Origin: an uncultured Oscillospiraceae bacterium
GTDB lineage: Bacteria; Bacillota; Clostridia; Oscillospirales; Oscillospiraceae
DNA length: 64,000 nucleotides
Direction of reading: 5' to 3'
Assembly: GCA_947588955.1 (NCBI GenBank)
Contig: CANPYX010000005.1
Location: forward strand, 37,884 to 101,883
Positions 24,226-32,050 of the stretch are shown piece by piece (the first letter of the stretch is position 1; the number at the start of each line of letters is the position of its first letter). A program made the position numbers and the translations under genes. The notes below the pieces were generated by a model. It was not told the DNA's origin, searched no databases, and worked only from the letters and a program-made list of their open reading frames with translations.

Positions 24226-25306
24226 ATATGTCCGCTATTCTGTGTGACGCCAGCCCGTCGCCGTAGGGGTTCTGGGCGCGGGACATGGAGTTGTAGCGAT
24301 CCTCGTCGGTGAGGAGAGTCTTGAACTCATCATATATCACGTCCTCGCGGGTGCCGATGACCCGCAGTGTTCCCGCCTTGACGCCCTCTGGACGCTCGGT
24401 GACGTCTCTCAGGACCAATACGGGCTTTCCCAGGCTGGGCGCCTCCTCCTGGATACCGCCGGAATCGGTGAGGATCATGTAGGAGCGGGCGAGAAAGTTG
24501 TGAAAGGATATGACGTCCAGCGGCTCTATGATCCGCACGCGCTCACAGCCGGAGAGCTCCTGCCTCGCCGCCTCCCGCACCAGCGGGTTTAAGTGTACGG
24601 GGTAGAGGACCTTCACGTCGGGGAACTCCTCCACCACGCGCCGAACCGCGCGGAAGATGGAGTGGAGCGGCTCGCCCCAGTTTTCGCGGCGGTGGGCGGT
24701 GAGTATCACCAGACGCGAATCCTGTGCCCAGGAGAGCTCCGGGTGCTCAAAGTTGCTTACGACGGTGGTGCCCAGGGCGTCGATGGCGGTGTTGCCGGTG
24801 ACGTAGATGGACTGGGGCGGCTTGCCCTCCCGCAGGAGATTGTCGCGGCTCAGGGCGGTGGGGGCAAAGTTGTAGTCGGCGATGGAGCTCACCGCCTGGC
24901 GGTTGAACTCCTCCGGATATGGGGCGCGGACGTTGTAGGTGCGAAGCCCCGCCTCCACATGACCAACGGGGATACCCAGATAGAAGGCGGCGAGGGCGGA
25001 GGCGAAGGTCGTTGTGGTGTCCCCGTGGACAAGGACAACGTCGGGCTTTACCTCCTCCAGCACGTTTTTCATGCCGGAAAGCACCTTTTCCGTCACGTCA
25101 AAAAGCGTCTGCCCCGGGCTCATGACAGCCAGATTGTAGTCCGGCTCCACCCCGAAGGCGTCAAGCACCTGCTGAAGCATCTCCCGGTGCTGACCGGTGA
25201 CGCAGACCACCGTCTCCACGCCGTGGCGGGTCTTCAGCTCGTTTACCAGCGGGCACATTTTTATTGCCTCGGGACGTGTCCCAAAGACAAGCATTATCTT
25301 TTTCAT
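24197..25306 (-). CDS. wecB: UDP-N-acetylglucosamine 2-epimerase (non-hydrolysing)
   Basis: Interconverts UDP-GlcNAc and UDP-ManNAc; ManNAc is a usual building block of Gram-positive wall polymers. 369 residues. FGTRPEAIKMCPL at the N-terminus, GDTTTTFASALAAF, HVEAGLRTYN, TAHRRENWG and TDSGGIQEEAPSLGKPVL are all present. ATG chosen because it begins the conserved KKIMLVFGTRPEAIK. The last codons (KKGCALF and stop) lie inside hairpin 4 of E1 copy c, so the extreme C-terminus is repeat-derived. Own promoter at 25362-25390. Confidence 0.93.
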   Translation of the reverse strand: MKKIMLVFGTRPEAIKMCPLVNELKTRHGVETVVCVTGQHREMLQQVLDAFGVEPDYNLAVMSPGQTLFDVTEKVLSGMKNVLEEVKPDVVLVHGDTTTTFASALAAFYLGIPVGHVEAGLRTYNVRAPYPEEFNRQAVSSIADYNFAPTALSRDNLLREGKPPQSIYVTGNTAIDALGTTVVSNFEHPELSWAQDSRLVILTAHRRENWGEPLHSIFRAVRRVVEEFPDVKVLYPVHLNPLVREAARQELSGCERVRIIEPLDVISFHNFLARSYMILTDSGGIQEEAPSLGKPVLVLRDVTERPEGVKAGTLRVIGTREDVIYDEFKTLLTDEDRYNSMSRAQNPYGDGLASHRIADILLKKGCALF

Positions 25307-25361
25307 GGCGCACACTCCGTATCCGTGTCGGCAGCTGACAGTCGTATTCTTCTGTATATAT

Positions 25362-25390
25362 ATTTTAGCATTTCCCGCGGCGGAATACAA
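25362..25390 (-). promoter_or_regulatory. Sigma-A promoter of wecB
   Basis: On the minus strand: -35 TTGTAT (25385-25390), 17-bp spacer, -10 TAAAAT (25362-25367). It overlaps nothing but the gap after the preceding gene. Confidence 0.7.
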
Positions 25391-25394
25391 GGGG

Positions 25395-26135
25395 TCAGGG
25401 CACAGAAATCTTCATCTCCTCCGGCTCGACACGTCCCGACTCCACCGCCGCGGAGAGTATGGGAAGGGCGGGGAAGGGGAGGTCGAAGCGGTATTTTTCC
25501 GGCAGACCGAAGCTGACGCGCCCCACCTCCCTGCCGCCCAGGAGGTATCTCTGTCCGCCGCTTACGAATACGGCTCGGCAGGCGGCGGGGGTGAGTATGT
25601 GGGCGGCGGGCGCGCACATGAATACGGCGGCGTCCACATCGGCGGCGCGTCCGCGTGCCAGGGGCTCCGGGACCGCCCCGAGAGACGCGCAGACCTCCTC
25701 CAGCGCCTCGAATGCCCCCGGTGGGACGTCAAGTATCAGCCTACGGAAGCCCCGGCAAAGCGTCTCCGCCGCCGCCCTTGTGAGCCTGTCGGCGCGGTCG
25801 GACACGAGCAGCGCGCCGCCGTGTCCCGACGCCGCCAAAGCCGCTATCCTCCCGGCGCAGACAGCCAGAAGCGGCGCGGCGCTTATCTCGGCAAACCCGC
25901 GTGAGAGGAAAAAGTCCCTGTACGGAAAGCCCTCCCCGAATACGGCGCGCCGGACGCCAAGCTCCGAAAGCCGCGCGGCGCACCCGGAAAGGGCGCGGTA
26001 AAGCCTCCTCTCCCGCACCCTTCCCGGCGCCGAAACCTCCGCCCACACGCAGGAAACCCCCAGCGGCGAGACAGGCCGGTAGTTTACATAACATTTACGC
26101 CCTTCCGACGGCGCAAAGGACAAAAGAGCGAGCAT
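25395..26135 (-). CDS. Uncharacterized protein, Ala/Arg-rich
   Basis: 246 residues from an ATG at 26135; family not recognised. Alternating alpha/beta look with Ala-rich helices and hydrophobic strands (GALLVSDRADRLTRAAAE, RLILDVPPGAFEALEEV, DAAVFMCAPAAHILTP, RAVFVSGGQRYLLGG). It reads as a soluble Rossmann-like protein; no catalytic motif found and no clear signal peptide. Its likely ribosome site, GGGGGTG, lies in the 3' arm of the terminator of the upstream VWA gene. A TTG at 26153 would start inside that hairpin. Confidence 0.6.
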   Translation of the reverse strand: MLALLSFAPSEGRKCYVNYRPVSPLGVSCVWAEVSAPGRVRERRLYRALSGCAARLSELGVRRAVFGEGFPYRDFFLSRGFAEISAAPLLAVCAGRIAALAASGHGGALLVSDRADRLTRAAAETLCRGFRRLILDVPPGAFEALEEVCASLGAVPEPLARGRAADVDAAVFMCAPAAHILTPAACRAVFVSGGQRYLLGGREVGRVSFGLPEKYRFDLPFPALPILSAAVESGRVEPEEMKISVP

Positions 26136-26166
26136 AAAAACATACACCCCCAAAAGGGAGTGTATG
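26136..26166 (-). terminator. Terminator of the VWA gene that also holds the next gene's ribosome site
   Basis: On the minus strand: CATACACTCCC, loop TTTT, GGGGGTGTATG (11 bp with one G-T pair), then TTTTT, then directly the ATG at 26135 of the next gene. The hairpin buries the GGGGG ribosome site. Confidence 0.75.
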
Positions 26167-26181
26167 CTCAGTGAAACGGGA

Positions 26182-26832
26182 TCAATTACCGCGTTTCTTC
26201 ACGTCGTCCTCAATGCGCGACTTCCAGGACTTGGGAAGGCTGCCGTTGGGACAGGCGCGGGCGCAGGCGACCGCGTCGGATATGACGGAGTAGTTGAGGG
26301 CGGTGCCCTGGCTGTCGGACTTGAAGCGGACGGCTCTGTCGGCGGCTATGCCGAATCGGGCGGCCTCCTTCGCGGCGTCGATGTTGGCGCCCAGGAAGAT
26401 GAACTCCCAGCCCAGCGCCTTCTTTTCCTCGATGAGCGCCTTCAGCCTGTCGTAGCTGTACTCGCGGCTGGCGTTCTCCATGCCGTCGGTGGTGATGACG
26501 AACATGGTCTTGGCGGGCACGTCCTCGGGGCGGGCGTAGTGGTGGATGGAGGAGATGTGCTCCACGGTCTTCCCCACGGCGTCCAGAAGGGCTGTGGAGC
26601 CGCGCACGAAGTAATCCTTCTCGGTGAGCTCCGGCACCTCCTCAATGGGCAGCCGGTCGTGTACAGTCTCCGTCAGGTGGTCAAAGAGTACGGTGGTGAC
26701 GTAGGCCTTGCCCGGCTGCGCTTTCTGCTTGCGGAGCATGGAGTTGAACCCGCCCACGGTGTCCCCCTCAAGCCCCGCCATTGACCCGCTGCGGTCAAGA
26801 ATAAATACAAGCTCAGTAGTGTTGTTTGTCAT
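26182..26832 (-). CDS. Von Willebrand factor type A (VWA) domain protein
   Basis: 216-residue soluble VWA domain. The metal-ion-dependent adhesion site is complete: DRSGS near residue 12, the Thr in GSTALLDA, and TTDG. No signal peptide, so it acts in the cytoplasm. ATG with GGAGGT ten bases upstream. The VWA domain fills residues about 5-180; a short basic tail follows (KSWKSRIEDDVKKRGN). Function unknown; such stand-alone proteins often scaffold stress or AAA+ complexes, but no partner is evident beside it. Confidence 0.85.
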   Translation of the reverse strand: MTNNTTELVFILDRSGSMAGLEGDTVGGFNSMLRKQKAQPGKAYVTTVLFDHLTETVHDRLPIEEVPELTEKDYFVRGSTALLDAVGKTVEHISSIHHYARPEDVPAKTMFVITTDGMENASREYSYDRLKALIEEKKALGWEFIFLGANIDAAKEAARFGIAADRAVRFKSDSQGTALNYSVISDAVACARACPNGSLPKSWKSRIEDDVKKRGN

Positions 26833-26931
26833 TTTCAAATGACCTCCTTTTTTCTTTGATGCTCCCATGATACCAAAGAAAAGAACCCATAAGGTCGCCT
26901 AAAAAGCGACATTTTAATCTCAAAATTAAAT

Positions 26932-27115
26932 ATTTTTCCGGTGGCATGTACGTCGGAAAAATCACCTTTTGTTTTGCAAGTGTGCGCCCCTTACGGGGCG
27001 TGCGCGCAGCAAAACAGCAGGAAAAAATCCGTGAATTCCGCAGAATTCACGGATTTTTTCCGCACGCATCTCATTAAAATCCCAAAAAAGGGCTCCGCCC
27101 TTTTTTGGGATTTTA
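26932..27115 (+). repeat. E1 repeat, copy d (complete)
   Basis: Hairpin 1 at 26932-26962. Hairpin 2 has the core GCGCCCC-TTAC-GGGGCG within CAAGTGTG.../...GCGCGCAG. Hairpin 3 has 16-bp perfect arms (27021-27036 and 27045-27060) around TCCGCAGA (27037-27044). Hairpin 4 (27075-27115) has arms TAAAATCCCAAAAAAGGGC and GCCC...GGGATTTTA. Hairpin 4 covers the stop codon of the minus-strand gene ending at 27113. Hairpin 1 faces the VWA gene start. Confidence 0.85.
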
Positions 27116-27943
27116 CGACACCCCGCCCAAGAGCGGAAGGTCGTAGGCGAAGAGCGTCTCATTCAGGGCGAATATGTCATAATTTCCCGTGACGATGAAA
27201 TATTCCACTATAATGTCCGCGCGGGAGGAGTGTGTCAGCGAGTAGCCGGCGCGGGAGATTAGGTCCCGTGTGGCGTCCAAATCCAGCTCCAAGGCGAAGG
27301 CAAGGGCGAGGGCCGTGGCCTTGGAGGGCCGGTAGGAGGGATTGGAGCGGATCTTGGAAAAGAGCTTCCTGTCGATATTTGCCCGCTTGTAAACCTCCGA
27401 GTCCTTTTTCCCGCTCTCGTCGATGAGCCTGAGAAGCGTCTCGGAAAAGCCCGCGTCGGTACGCCTCAAAAGCTCCTCCAGCGCCGCCGGCTTTTCCTTG
27501 ACAACGCGCGCGGGCGCCGTCGCCATTGGAGCGCAGGCGGCTATATTTTGCGCAAGGTCCACGCTGTGGCCCGCGCGGGAGTAGCTGCGCTCAAAAAGCC
27601 CGCCGTCGCCGCCGTAATAGCGGTTGGCGATATACTCCGAGAGCTCCCGCGTGAAGGCGCCCGACAGTGGGGCGGGCGGGACGTAGACGGTTATGTACGC
27701 CTCCCGGTCGGCAAGGTAGATGCTCGCCGCCCTCACCGCGACCTTGAGGGAGCCCTCCACGGAGAACCCCGCGTCCGTGCCGAAAAGCGGGGCGGATACG
27801 CTGTGCCTCAGCGGTTTGTCCTCACGGGCAAAAAAGTCAAGGTACGCGGCGAGAAGCTCCGTCTCCCCCGCGCCTTTGGCGATTTCCGGCGCGCGGGGAC
27901 ATTCTATTTCGCCGCGCTTTAGCTCAAGGGGCAACCGGCTCAC
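27113..27943 (-). CDS. Helix-turn-helix protein with a macro-domain-like N-terminal remnant
   Basis: 276 residues. The C-terminal third (SETLLRLIDESGKKDSEVYK, then RKLFSKIRSNPSYRPSKATA and LALAFALELDLDATRDLI) is an XRE-like helix-turn-helix region that I recall at the end of clostridial macro-domain (ADP-ribose-binding) proteins. The N-terminal part (SAPLFGTDAGFSVEG, REAYITVYVPP) looks like a shortened relative of such a macro domain, but the glycine-rich loops are missing. GTG start overlaps the bcp stop (GTGA), so translation is coupled. The stop lies in E1 hairpin 4. Function unknown. Confidence 0.55.
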   Translation of the reverse strand: MSRLPLELKRGEIECPRAPEIAKGAGETELLAAYLDFFAREDKPLRHSVSAPLFGTDAGFSVEGSLKVAVRAASIYLADREAYITVYVPPAPLSGAFTRELSEYIANRYYGGDGGLFERSYSRAGHSVDLAQNIAACAPMATAPARVVKEKPAALEELLRRTDAGFSETLLRLIDESGKKDSEVYKRANIDRKLFSKIRSNPSYRPSKATALALAFALELDLDATRDLISRAGYSLTHSSRADIIVEYFIVTGNYDIFALNETLFAYDLPLLGGVS

Positions 27944-28398
27944 CCCCTGAGGTAATCAAGTATCTCCGCGGCGTTGGTGTCGGGCTTAGCCTTGGGGAAG
28001 ACCTTCTCTATGATGCCGTCGGGGGATATGACGAAGGTGGAGCGGACCACGCCCATGGTCACCTTTCCGTAGTTCTTCTTCTCCTGCCACACGCCAAAGC
28101 CCTGGATCGCCTGGAGCTCCGGGTCGGAGAGAAGTATAAAGGGCAGGCCGTACTTTTCCGCGAATTTCACATGTGACGCCACGGAGTCCCGGCTTATGCC
28201 GATGACAACTGTGTCAAGGGCTTTGAAATCCTCATACGCCCCGGCAAAGGCACAGGCTTGCCGCGTACAGCCCGGCGTGTTGTCCTTGGGGTAAAAATAC
28301 ACCACGACCCGCCTTCCCCGGAAGGCGGAGAGGGTGACGGCGTTCCCGTCCTTGTCGGAAAGCGTAAAATCGGGCGCGACGGTCCCTTCGGTGAGCAT
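27940..28398 (-). CDS. bcp: Thiol peroxidase, Bcp/PrxQ family
   Basis: 152-residue peroxiredoxin that reduces hydrogen peroxide and organic peroxides with thioredoxin-type donors. Peroxidatic Cys44 lies in DNTPGCTRQAC and the likely resolving Cys49 is five residues on, the atypical two-Cys spacing of Bcp. APDFTLSDKDG and STFVISPDG are typical. ATG with AAGGAGG upstream and a strong promoter. First gene of a two-gene unit with the helix-turn-helix protein. Confidence 0.94.
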   Translation of the reverse strand: MLTEGTVAPDFTLSDKDGNAVTLSAFRGRRVVVYFYPKDNTPGCTRQACAFAGAYEDFKALDTVVIGISRDSVASHVKFAEKYGLPFILLSDPELQAIQGFGVWQEKKNYGKVTMGVVRSTFVISPDGIIEKVFPKAKPDTNAAEILDYLRG

Positions 28399-28433
28399 GA
28401 AAATTCCTCCTTATGGAATATATTGATTTATTT

Positions 28434-28462
28434 ACTATACTACAACCGCGCCCAAATGTCAA
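28434..28462 (-). promoter_or_regulatory. Sigma-A promoter of bcp
   Basis: On the minus strand: -35 TTGACA (28457-28462), 17-bp spacer, -10 TATAGT (28434-28439). The AT-rich leader holds AAGGAGG before the ATG. Confidence 0.85.
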
Positions 28463-28530
28463 AGCCGCCCGATTTTGCCTTTTTGTTGACAAAAAGTGAA
28501 GAATTTAATAATTTTTTTATCAAATAGCCG

Positions 28531-28559
28531 TTGAAACCGGTATTGGAGTTTGCTATTAT
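28531..28559 (+). promoter_or_regulatory. Sigma-A promoter of the LtaS-like gene
   Basis: TTGAAA (28531-28536), 17-bp spacer, TATTAT (28554-28559), with GAGGTG and the ATG at 28594 downstream. Confidence 0.7.
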
Positions 28560-28593
28560 AGGGGCGCATAATCCTTTTCAGAGGTGCCTGATC

Positions 28594-30642
28594 ATGAAAA
28601 ATCCTTTTCGGGGAAAAAAGCCGTTAAAGAGCCTTGCCGCGTGGTTGGGTCGGGAGCTGGACAGCCACCCGGTCATTTATACGGTGTGCCTGGCGTTTGC
28701 CGTCACGCTCGTCATAGAGATGGCGTCCCGCCACTCCGTTTGGAGGGGTGTCGTGTTCCTCTTTACCCACCCCCTAAACTACCTCACCGGTATGCTCATT
28801 GTCCTTTCCACCCTGTCGCTGGCGCATCTCTTCAAAAAGAGGACGTTTTTCCTTGCGCTTATCTCCGGCGTGTGGCTGATCTTCGGGCTTGTCAACGCCG
28901 TGATGCTCTTTTTCCGTGTCACGCCCTTCGGGACCTTCGACTTTACGCTTTTGCCCTCGGTGTTCACCATCTTCCCCACGTACCTGGAGGTGTGGCAGAT
29001 GGTGCTCATAGCCCTGGGGATACTCTGCATCCCGGCGCTTTTCGTGCTGGTGTACGTAAGGTCCCGCAAGACGCCGGTAAATTTCCGCGTGACCGGCGTG
29101 CTGATAGCCGGCTCCGTGCTCCTGGCTGTGGGTGCTTACAGCCTCACAGTCGTGGGACATGAGGACACGCGGGATGAGACCTTCTCCAACATCGCCGAGG
29201 CGTACAATACCTACGGCTTCGTGTACTGCTTCACCACCGGCGCTGTGGACAGGGGCGTTTCAAAGCCGGAATACTACTCCCGCCCCTCGGTAAACTGGCT
29301 GGTGGGAAATCTGGAGGAGACGGAAAACGCCCCCGGAAGACCTAATATCATAATGGTCCAGCTGGAGTCCTTCTTTGACGTGAGCTACCTGGACGACGTG
29401 GAGTACGACGAGAACCCCATTCCCAACTTCACAAGGCTCAAGGACAGCTGCACCTCCGGCTTCCTCATCGTCCCCTCGGTGGGAGCGGGCACCGCCAACA
29501 CGGAGTTTGAGGTGCTCTCCGGCATGAGCCTGGACTTTTTCGGAATGGGCGAGTACCCCTACAAGACCATCCTTCGTGAGGAGGCGTGCGAGACGGTGGC
29601 GCGGGACCTGGCGACACTGGGATACACCAGCACCGCGATACATAACAACACCGGCACCTTCTACGGCAGAAACGAGGTGTTTGCCCAGCTGGGCTTTGAC
29701 TACTTCGTGCCCATCGAATATATGGACAATGTGGACTACAACCCCATCGGCTGGTGCAGGGACGAGATACTCACCGGCGAGATTATAAAGGCGCTGGACG
29801 CCACGCAGGGCAGGGACTTCGTGTTCACCATCACCGTCCAGGGCCACGGGAAGTACCAGCGGGGCGTGGACAGCGAGGACATGGAGAAGCTGGACGTCAC
29901 CTGGGCGACCGACCCAGAGGAGGAGGGGGCCTTGGCGTATTACATGAGCCAGCTGCGGGAGACCGACGAGTTCATCGGCGAGCTCGTTGATGCCCTGACA
30001 AGGCGCGCCGAGCCCACTGTCCTGGTGCTCTACGGCGACCACCTGCCCAGCTTCTCAATAGGCTCCGAGCAGCTGAAAAACGGCGACATTTTTGAGACGG
30101 AGTACGTGATTTGGTCCAATTTCGTCCTCCCGGAGGATGACGAGAACCTTTACGCCTATCAGCTCTACTCCAAGGTTTTGGAGGATCTGGAGCTCAGCCC
30201 CGGCCTTTTGACCCGCTACCACCAGCAGATGTGGGGCACGGAGGACTACATGGAGGGTCTGGAGCTTTTGGAGCACGACATGCTCTACGGCGAGTTCTAC
30301 TGCTACGGCGGCTCAAATCCCTACACCGCCACCGACCTTCGCATGGGGGTTGAGCCCGTGGTCATCACCGGCTGGAAGGTGGACGGGGACCTCCTGCACG
30401 TCTACGGAAGGAATTTCACCGACTGGAGCGTAATCGCCATCGACGGAAAGAGCCTGGAGACGCTAAGAGCGGGGAAAAATGAGCTGACAGCGCCGGCGGA
30501 GGAGCTTTTGGACCCGGACGCCTTTGAAAAGGGCGGCAGGGTCATCACCGTCCGCCAGGTGACCTCCGAGGGCTTCACTTTGGGCGAGTCCGTGGGCGTG
30601 AGGGTGGATAACTATTCGGAAATCGAGAATAAAAATTCATGA
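28594..30642 (+). CDS. LtaS-family phosphoglycerol transferase / sulfatase-fold membrane protein
   Basis: 682 residues. Five membrane segments (about 25-200), then an extracellular alkaline-phosphatase-fold domain (about 250-560). Thr300 in GAGTANTEFEVLSG sits at the place of the catalytic Thr of LtaS. NIIMVQLESFFD, QGHGKY and LYGDHLPS supply metal ligands. A C-terminal stretch after about 595 (VVITGWKVDGDLLHVYGRNFTDWSVIAIDGK) looks like an added beta-sandwich (IPT-like) domain. Family members polymerise or transfer glycerol phosphate on teichoic acids. The start used lies after the promoter, behind GAGGTG. Confidence 0.87.
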   Translation: MKNPFRGKKPLKSLAAWLGRELDSHPVIYTVCLAFAVTLVIEMASRHSVWRGVVFLFTHPLNYLTGMLIVLSTLSLAHLFKKRTFFLALISGVWLIFGLVNAVMLFFRVTPFGTFDFTLLPSVFTIFPTYLEVWQMVLIALGILCIPALFVLVYVRSRKTPVNFRVTGVLIAGSVLLAVGAYSLTVVGHEDTRDETFSNIAEAYNTYGFVYCFTTGAVDRGVSKPEYYSRPSVNWLVGNLEETENAPGRPNIIMVQLESFFDVSYLDDVEYDENPIPNFTRLKDSCTSGFLIVPSVGAGTANTEFEVLSGMSLDFFGMGEYPYKTILREEACETVARDLATLGYTSTAIHNNTGTFYGRNEVFAQLGFDYFVPIEYMDNVDYNPIGWCRDEILTGEIIKALDATQGRDFVFTITVQGHGKYQRGVDSEDMEKLDVTWATDPEEEGALAYYMSQLRETDEFIGELVDALTRRAEPTVLVLYGDHLPSFSIGSEQLKNGDIFETEYVIWSNFVLPEDDENLYAYQLYSKVLEDLELSPGLLTRYHQQMWGTEDYMEGLELLEHDMLYGEFYCYGGSNPYTATDLRMGVEPVVITGWKVDGDLLHVYGRNFTDWSVIAIDGKSLETLRAGKNELTAPAEELLDPDAFEKGGRVITVRQVTSEGFTLGESVGVRVDNYSEIENKNS

Positions 30643-30749
30643 TTCAACGCCGCGCGGACCTGGTACATTACAAAATTACACAAAAAGACGAACCAATTGG
30701 CCGGGTCCTTCGTTTCTCCTACAAATCTCACCGGATAGATGAATAAACC

Positions 30750-30778
30750 TTGACTTTTCAGGGAAAAAGCCCCATAAT
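30750..30778 (+). promoter_or_regulatory. Sigma-A promoter of the arg operon
   Basis: TTGACT (30750-30755), 17-bp spacer, CATAAT (30773-30778), 36 bp before the argG ATG. Confidence 0.75.
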
Positions 30779-30788
30779 TGATATACAA

Positions 30789-30802
30789 TAAATATTTATT
30801 CG
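30789..30802 (+). promoter_or_regulatory. ARG-box-like operator near the argG start
   Basis: TAAATATTTATTCG fits 8 of 10 informative positions of the ArgR/AhrC box TGAAT-N4-ATTCA and lies between the -10 and the ribosome site. ArgR repression is an inference; no argR is in the window. Confidence 0.45.
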
Positions 30803-30814
30803 GAGGACATCCAT

Positions 30815-32041
30815 ATGCCTGACACCAAGATTAAAAAGATAGCTCTCGCCTATTCCGGCGGGCTTGATACATCCATCATCATCCCCTGGCTCAAGGAGAA
30901 CTACCCCGGCTGTGAAATAATCGCTGTCTGCGGCGACGTGGGCCAGGGGAGCGAGAACGAGGGCCTGGAGGAGAAGGCGAAGAAGACCGGCGCCTCCAAG
31001 CTCTACATCGAGGATCTGACCGACGAGTTTGTGAATGACTTTATCATTCCCACAATGAAGGCGGGCGCGATATATGAGGACTACCTTCTGGGTACCTCCA
31101 TGGCCCGCCCCGTGATTGCCAAGAGGCTCGCCGAGATAGCCCTGAAAGAGGGCTGTGACGCCATCGCCCACGGCTGCACCGGCAAGGGCAACGACCAGGT
31201 CCGCTTTGAGCTGACGCTCAAGCACTTCGCCCCCGGAATTAAGATAATCGCCCCCTGGCGCGTCTGGGACATAAAGTCCAGGGACGAGGAGATCGACTTT
31301 GCCGAGGCGCACAAGGTCCCGCTGAAAATAAGCCGGGAGACCAACTACTCCAAGGACAAGAACATGTGGCACCTCTCCCATGAGGGGCTGGACCTGGAGG
31401 ACACCGGCAACGAGCCCATGTATGAAAAGCCGGGCTTTCTGGAGCTGGGCGTCTCGCCCGTCGACGCCCCCGACAGCCCCACATACGTGGAGATAGAGTT
31501 TGAAAAGGGCGTGCCCGTGGCGATAGACGGCGAGAAAAAGTCCGCCAAGGAGATAATCTACAGGCTCAACGAGCTGGGCGGAGCCAACGGCATCGGGCTT
31601 CTCGACATCGTGGAGAACCGCCTTGTGGGTATGAAGTGCCGCGGCGTATATGAGACCCCCGGCGGCACGGTGCTTTACGCGGCCCACAAATACCTGGAGA
31701 CGGTGTGCTTAGATAAGATGACCCAGCACGAGAAGCAGAAGCTCTCCGTCACCTTCGCGGAGCTCGTCTACAACGGACAGTGGTACACGCCCCTGCGCGA
31801 GGCGCTCTCCGCCTTCGTGGACAAGACCCAGGAGCGGGTCACGGGCAAGGTTCGGCTCAAGCTCTACAAGGGCAACATCATAAAGGCCGGCGTGTGGAGC
31901 GACTGGAGCCTCTACTCCGACGAGCTTGCCACCTTCGGCGCCTCGGATTACGACCAGAAGGATTCCGCGGGCTTCATCAACCTCTACGGTCTGCCCATCT
32001 CCGTCCAGGCGGCTGTGGACAAGAAGAACGGGATAAAATGA
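30815..32041 (+). CDS. argG: Argininosuccinate synthase
   Basis: Joins citrulline and aspartate with ATP in the seventh step of arginine synthesis. 408 residues, family length. The ATP loop is AYSGGLDTS (about 11-19); the [14 protein letters not shown] segment and the [11 protein letters not shown] region follow. CGGAGGA before the ATG. First gene of argG-argH-argC-argJ; ArgH uses its product. Confidence 0.96.
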   Translation: MPDTKIKKIALAYSGGLDTSIIIPWLKENYPGCEIIAVCGDVGQGSENEGLEEKAKKTGASKLYIEDLTDEFVNDFIIPTMKAGAIYEDYLLGTSMARPVIAKRLAEIALKEGCDAIAHGCTGKGNDQVRFELTLKHFAPGIKIIAPWRVWDIKSRDEEIDFAEAHKVPLKISRETNYSKDKNMWHLSHEGLDLEDTGNEPMYEKPGFLELGVSPVDAPDSPTYVEIEFEKGVPVAIDGEKKSAKEIIYRLNELGGANGIGLLDIVENRLVGMKCRGVYETPGGTVLYAAHKYLETVCLDKMTQHEKQKLSVTFAELVYNGQWYTPLREALSAFVDKTQERVTGKVRLKLYKGNIIKAGVWSDWSLYSDELATFGASDYDQKDSAGFINLYGLPISVQAAVDKKNGIK

Positions 32042-32050
32042 GGGACCGTT

